Shown one piece after another: positions 61,831 to 64,000 of a stretch of 64,000 nt of DNA. The stretch comes from Flavobacteriaceae bacterium. GTDB lineage: Bacteria > Bacteroidota > Bacteroidia > Flavobacteriales > Flavobacteriaceae. The notes under the pieces were generated by a model. That model had not been told where the DNA came from and searched no databases. It was given only the letters and a program-made list of their open reading frames with translations. How positions within the stretch are numbered: position 1 is the first letter of the stretch; the number at the start of each line of letters is the position of its first letter. The DNA is taken from positions 186,001 to 250,000 of the forward strand of contig CP046177.1 in assembly GCA_014075215.1 (NCBI GenBank), read 5' to 3'. The position numbers were made by a program, and so were the translations under genes.

Positions 61831-62757
61831 ATGAAAGGACCGTTATTTTATGCTAAAATTTTGCTATTTGGAGAATATGGAATTATAAAGGATTCCAAAG
61901 GTTTGGCCATTCCGTATAATTCATACAGAGGCGCTTTAAAATTAGCAGCGAATTTGTCAGGAGAGGCTAAAAAATCTAATGAGAATTTAGTGCGATTTTT
62001 TGAATACTTACATCAGTTGGATACAGATGTGGTTTCATTTGATTTTAATGAATTTAAAGCGGATTTAAAACAGGGGTTGTATTTTGATTCCTCTATTCCG
62101 CAAGGGTATGGAGTGGGAAGTTCCGGGGCTTTAGTTGCTTCTATTTATGATAAATACGGGCAGGATAAGATAACCGTATTGGAAAACTTAACCAGAGATA
62201 AGCTGCTAAAGTTAAAAAAGATTTTTTCCTTAATGGAATCTTTTTTTCACGGTAATAGTTCGGGCTTAGACCCGTTAAACAGCTATTTGAGCTTACCCAT
62301 TTTAATCAATTCCAAAACCCATATAGAACCGGCCGGAATTCCGTCACAAAAAGAAGGGAAAGGTGCGGTATTCTTACTGGATTCAAAACAAGTAGGAGAG
62401 ACACAGCCCATGGTAAATATCTTTATGAATAAAATGAAGAATAAAGGTTTTAGGAAAATGTTACATGAAGATTTTGCCACATGTACCGACGCTTGTATAG
62501 AAGATTTCTTATACGGAAATGTAAGATCCCTATTCAGCAATGTCAAAAAATTATCAAAAATTGTATTCGCCAATTTTAAGCCTATGATTCCGACACCGAT
62601 TCACAATATCTGGAAACAAGGCATAGATACGAATGATTATTATTTAAAACTATGCGGTTCCGGAGGAGGAGGTTATGTTTTAGGATTTACCCAAGATTAT
62701 GAAAAGGCCAAACAAAAACTGCAGGACTACAAACTTGAATTGGTATATAGGTTCTAG
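61831..62757 (+). CDS. Mevalonate kinase
   Basis: The 308-residue GHMP kinase has the N-terminal AKILLFGEYGIIKDSKGLAI, the ATP loop SSIPQGYGVGSSGALVASIY and the C-terminal KLCGSGGGGYVLGFTQD. HGNSSGLDPLNSYLSLP, with the catalytic Asp, is typical of mevalonate kinases. It phosphorylates mevalonate in isopentenyl diphosphate synthesis. It is preceded by a short hairpin, TAGCGCATTTTGCGCTA (61789-61805), that may mark transcription termination of the previous gene. Confidence 0.9.
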   Translation: MKGPLFYAKILLFGEYGIIKDSKGLAIPYNSYRGALKLAANLSGEAKKSNENLVRFFEYLHQLDTDVVSFDFNEFKADLKQGLYFDSSIPQGYGVGSSGALVASIYDKYGQDKITVLENLTRDKLLKLKKIFSLMESFFHGNSSGLDPLNSYLSLPILINSKTHIEPAGIPSQKEGKGAVFLLDSKQVGETQPMVNIFMNKMKNKGFRKMLHEDFATCTDACIEDFLYGNVRSLFSNVKKLSKIVFANFKPMIPTPIHNIWKQGIDTNDYYLKLCGSGGGGYVLGFTQDYEKAKQKLQDYKLELVYRF

Positions 62758-62770
62758 TTAAACAGTTGTG

Positions 62771-63688
62771 ATGGCGAATTCTTCTAAGATTTCTTTGCCT
62801 TATAAACTATTCAGCCTGCTTTCAGTAGTAAGGGGATACAATATCTTAGTATTGATGCTGGCACAATATCTGGCGGCAATTTTTATATTTTCTCCTGAAA
62901 AATCCGTACGAAATGTTGTACTGGATATACATCTTTTTTATATCGTTTTAGCTTCCGTATGTGTAGTAGCTGCAGGCTATATCATCAACAACTTTTACGA
63001 TGTTAAAGTAGATCAAATAAACAGACCCATTAAATCCAAAATAGATAACTATATAAAACAGGAAACAAAATTATCGCTGTATTTCTTTTTAAATTTTGTA
63101 GGATTTTTAGCTGCATATTTAGTATCCTACAGAGCGGCTATCTTCTTTTCGGTATATATTTTTGGGATATGGTTGTATTCTCATAAACTCAAAAAATACC
63201 CTTTTACAGGATCTTTGACCGCAACTATTCTGACCATAACACCATTTTTTGCGGTTTTTGTGTACTTTAAAAATTTTTCTAACATTATTTTCATACATGC
63301 TGTTTTCTTGTTTTTGGTGATCATGGTAAGAGAATTTATCAAAGATTTGGAAAATATTAAAGGGGCCGTTATTGGAAATTATGATACTTTTCCTGTTGTT
63401 TACGGAGAGAAAAAAACAAAGCAATTATCGATATTGCTGTTAGCTTTTACATTCGTTCCGGTTGCCATTTTATTTACCTACCCGGCTATAAGTTATATGA
63501 AGTACTATTTTTATTTTGCTGCAGCAGTACTTATGTATGTTGGTTTTTACCTGTGGAAAGCTACTACACGGATTCATTATACCCGACTGCATATCATTTT
63601 AAAACTGCTACTGTTAATAGGAATTTTTAGCCTAATATTTATGGATACAAGTTTAATTTTAGAAAAGGTGATCGATCAGCTTGATTGA
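62771..63688 (+). CDS. UbiA-family prenyltransferase (geranylgeranylglycerol-phosphate type)
   Basis: The protein has about eight to nine membrane helices and the two Asp-rich motifs NNFYDVKVDQINRP (NDxxD-like) and REFIKDLENIKGAVIGNYDT. The second motif K-D-x-E-x-x-x-GD-like spacing and the flavobacterial context resemble geranylgeranylglycerol-phosphate geranylgeranyltransferases. It follows the mevalonate genes, so it uses polyprenyl diphosphate they help make. A GTG at 62768 lies directly before the ATG; I prefer the ATG. Confidence 0.82.
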   Translation: MANSSKISLPYKLFSLLSVVRGYNILVLMLAQYLAAIFIFSPEKSVRNVVLDIHLFYIVLASVCVVAAGYIINNFYDVKVDQINRPIKSKIDNYIKQETKLSLYFFLNFVGFLAAYLVSYRAAIFFSVYIFGIWLYSHKLKKYPFTGSLTATILTITPFFAVFVYFKNFSNIIFIHAVFLFLVIMVREFIKDLENIKGAVIGNYDTFPVVYGEKKTKQLSILLLAFTFVPVAILFTYPAISYMKYYFYFAAAVLMYVGFYLWKATTRIHYTRLHIILKLLLLIGIFSLIFMDTSLILEKVIDQLD

Positions 63689-63705
63689 TTTGAATGAAAC
63701 TTGAG

Positions 63706-63713
63706 TACCTTTG
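63706..63713 (+). promoter_or_regulatory. -7 box before the pseudouridine synthase gene
   Basis: TACCTTTG fits TANNTTTG, with TTG motifs 18 and 22 bases upstream, and lies 13 bases before the ATG at 63727. Confidence 0.55.
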
Positions 63714-63726
63714 CAAAAAAATAAAA

Positions 63727-64000
63727 ATGAATTCAAATAAAAACTCGTCGAGAAGACGACAGATACATAAAAGAAACATCTTTCAGAGAGAGAAAAGACA
63801 TTGGAAACCTGATGAATCTTTAGGAATTAGGTTAAACAAATATATTTCAAATTCCGGGATTTGCTCCCGAAGAGAGGCAGATACCTATATAGAACACGGA
63901 AGTGTTACCGTTAATGGAAAATTGATAACGGAAATGGGGTATAAAGTACAGCCAACAGATGTTGTTAAATTTGACGGGAGCATCATATCGCCGGAGCAAA
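63727..64000 (+). CDS. rRNA pseudouridine synthase, N-terminal part
   Basis: The visible 91 residues start with a basic disordered segment (SNKNSSRRRQIHKRNIFQRE), followed by an S4 RNA-binding domain: IRLNKYISNSGICSRREADT, then YIEHGSVTVNGKLITEMGYK. That layout is typical of RsuA/RluB-type pseudouridine synthases. The catalytic domain lies beyond the window, so the exact class is not determined. Confidence 0.85.
   Translation, partial: MNSNKNSSRRRQIHKRNIFQREKRHWKPDESLGIRLNKYISNSGICSRREADTYIEHGSVTVNGKLITEMGYKVQPTDVVKFDGSIISPEQ

Overview
The window looks like a low-GC marine Flavobacteriaceae (Bacteroidota) chromosome. The evidence is a TonB-linked SusC/SusD glycan locus, TANNTTTG-type -7 promoter boxes, a menaquinone operon with MenA and a MenC-like enzyme, a bacteroidetal cytochrome c oxidase assembly operon, and a mevalonate gene cluster with a GYDIA-type GHMP kinase. 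I would not name a genus.

Layout. 1-3.7 kb: the tail of a probable cell-wall amidase, an MCE/MlaD lipid-transport protein, a 2OG-Fe(II) oxygenase and a membrane 4Fe-4S oxidoreductase. 3.7-11.6 kb: an accessory island separating that oxidoreductase from its expected CCG-domain partner. It carries two small cassettes (a two-gene membrane pair; a lipoprotein plus Imm11-like gene), each followed by a related imperfect-palindrome repeat, and it has been invaded by nested ISAon1-like, IS3 and IS1595 elements. Both genes of the second cassette can be rebuilt in frame by removing the insertions and one copy of each 8-bp target duplication. 11.6-15.9 kb: CCG protein, SPOR-type protein, menA, a frameshifted SRPBCC gene, a VOC protein and menC. 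16-19.4 kb: an XRE-methyltransferase-like gene destroyed by ISAon1-C and by a second IS3 copy that lacks a target duplication. 19.6-23.6 kb: a MATE transporter whose 3' end is duplicated around a 2.5-kb insert holding an IS5-like remnant and a decayed HEIGH metalloprotease with 159-bp tandem repeats. 23.6-31.4 kb: enoyl-CoA hydratase, QueD-like enzyme, TolC-type protein, and the ctaB/cox/SCO operon on the minus strand.

31.8-46.4 kb is a beta-1,3-glucan (laminarin-type) utilisation locus: a frameshifted Y_Y_Y/LuxR regulator, SusC, SusD, two surface glycan-binding lipoproteins, GH3, GH16 and a CBM protein truncated by an IS110 element. Binding lipoproteins and GH16 would cut glucan at the surface, SusCD would import oligomers, and GH3 would release glucose. 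47.7-56.3 kb is a second accessory region: an IS4 insertion exactly at a lipoprotein start codon, a strongly structured candidate RNA, an HNH-SF2 helicase with an unrecognised partner, a 172-bp MITE, a gene II/X-like replication protein, an excisionase-like HTH protein and a tyrosine integrase with an extra C-terminal domain. This looks like a small integrative element whose cargo may be a defence module. 56.5-64 kb is core again: lysS, a candidate sRNA with its own promoter and terminator, DUF456, and the mevalonate genes running into a UbiA-type prenyltransferase and a pseudouridine synthase.

Several broken genes carry single homopolymer or one- to two-base shifts. Without reads I cannot separate real decay or phase variation from assembly error in those cases. 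IS boundaries backed by target duplications are much firmer.
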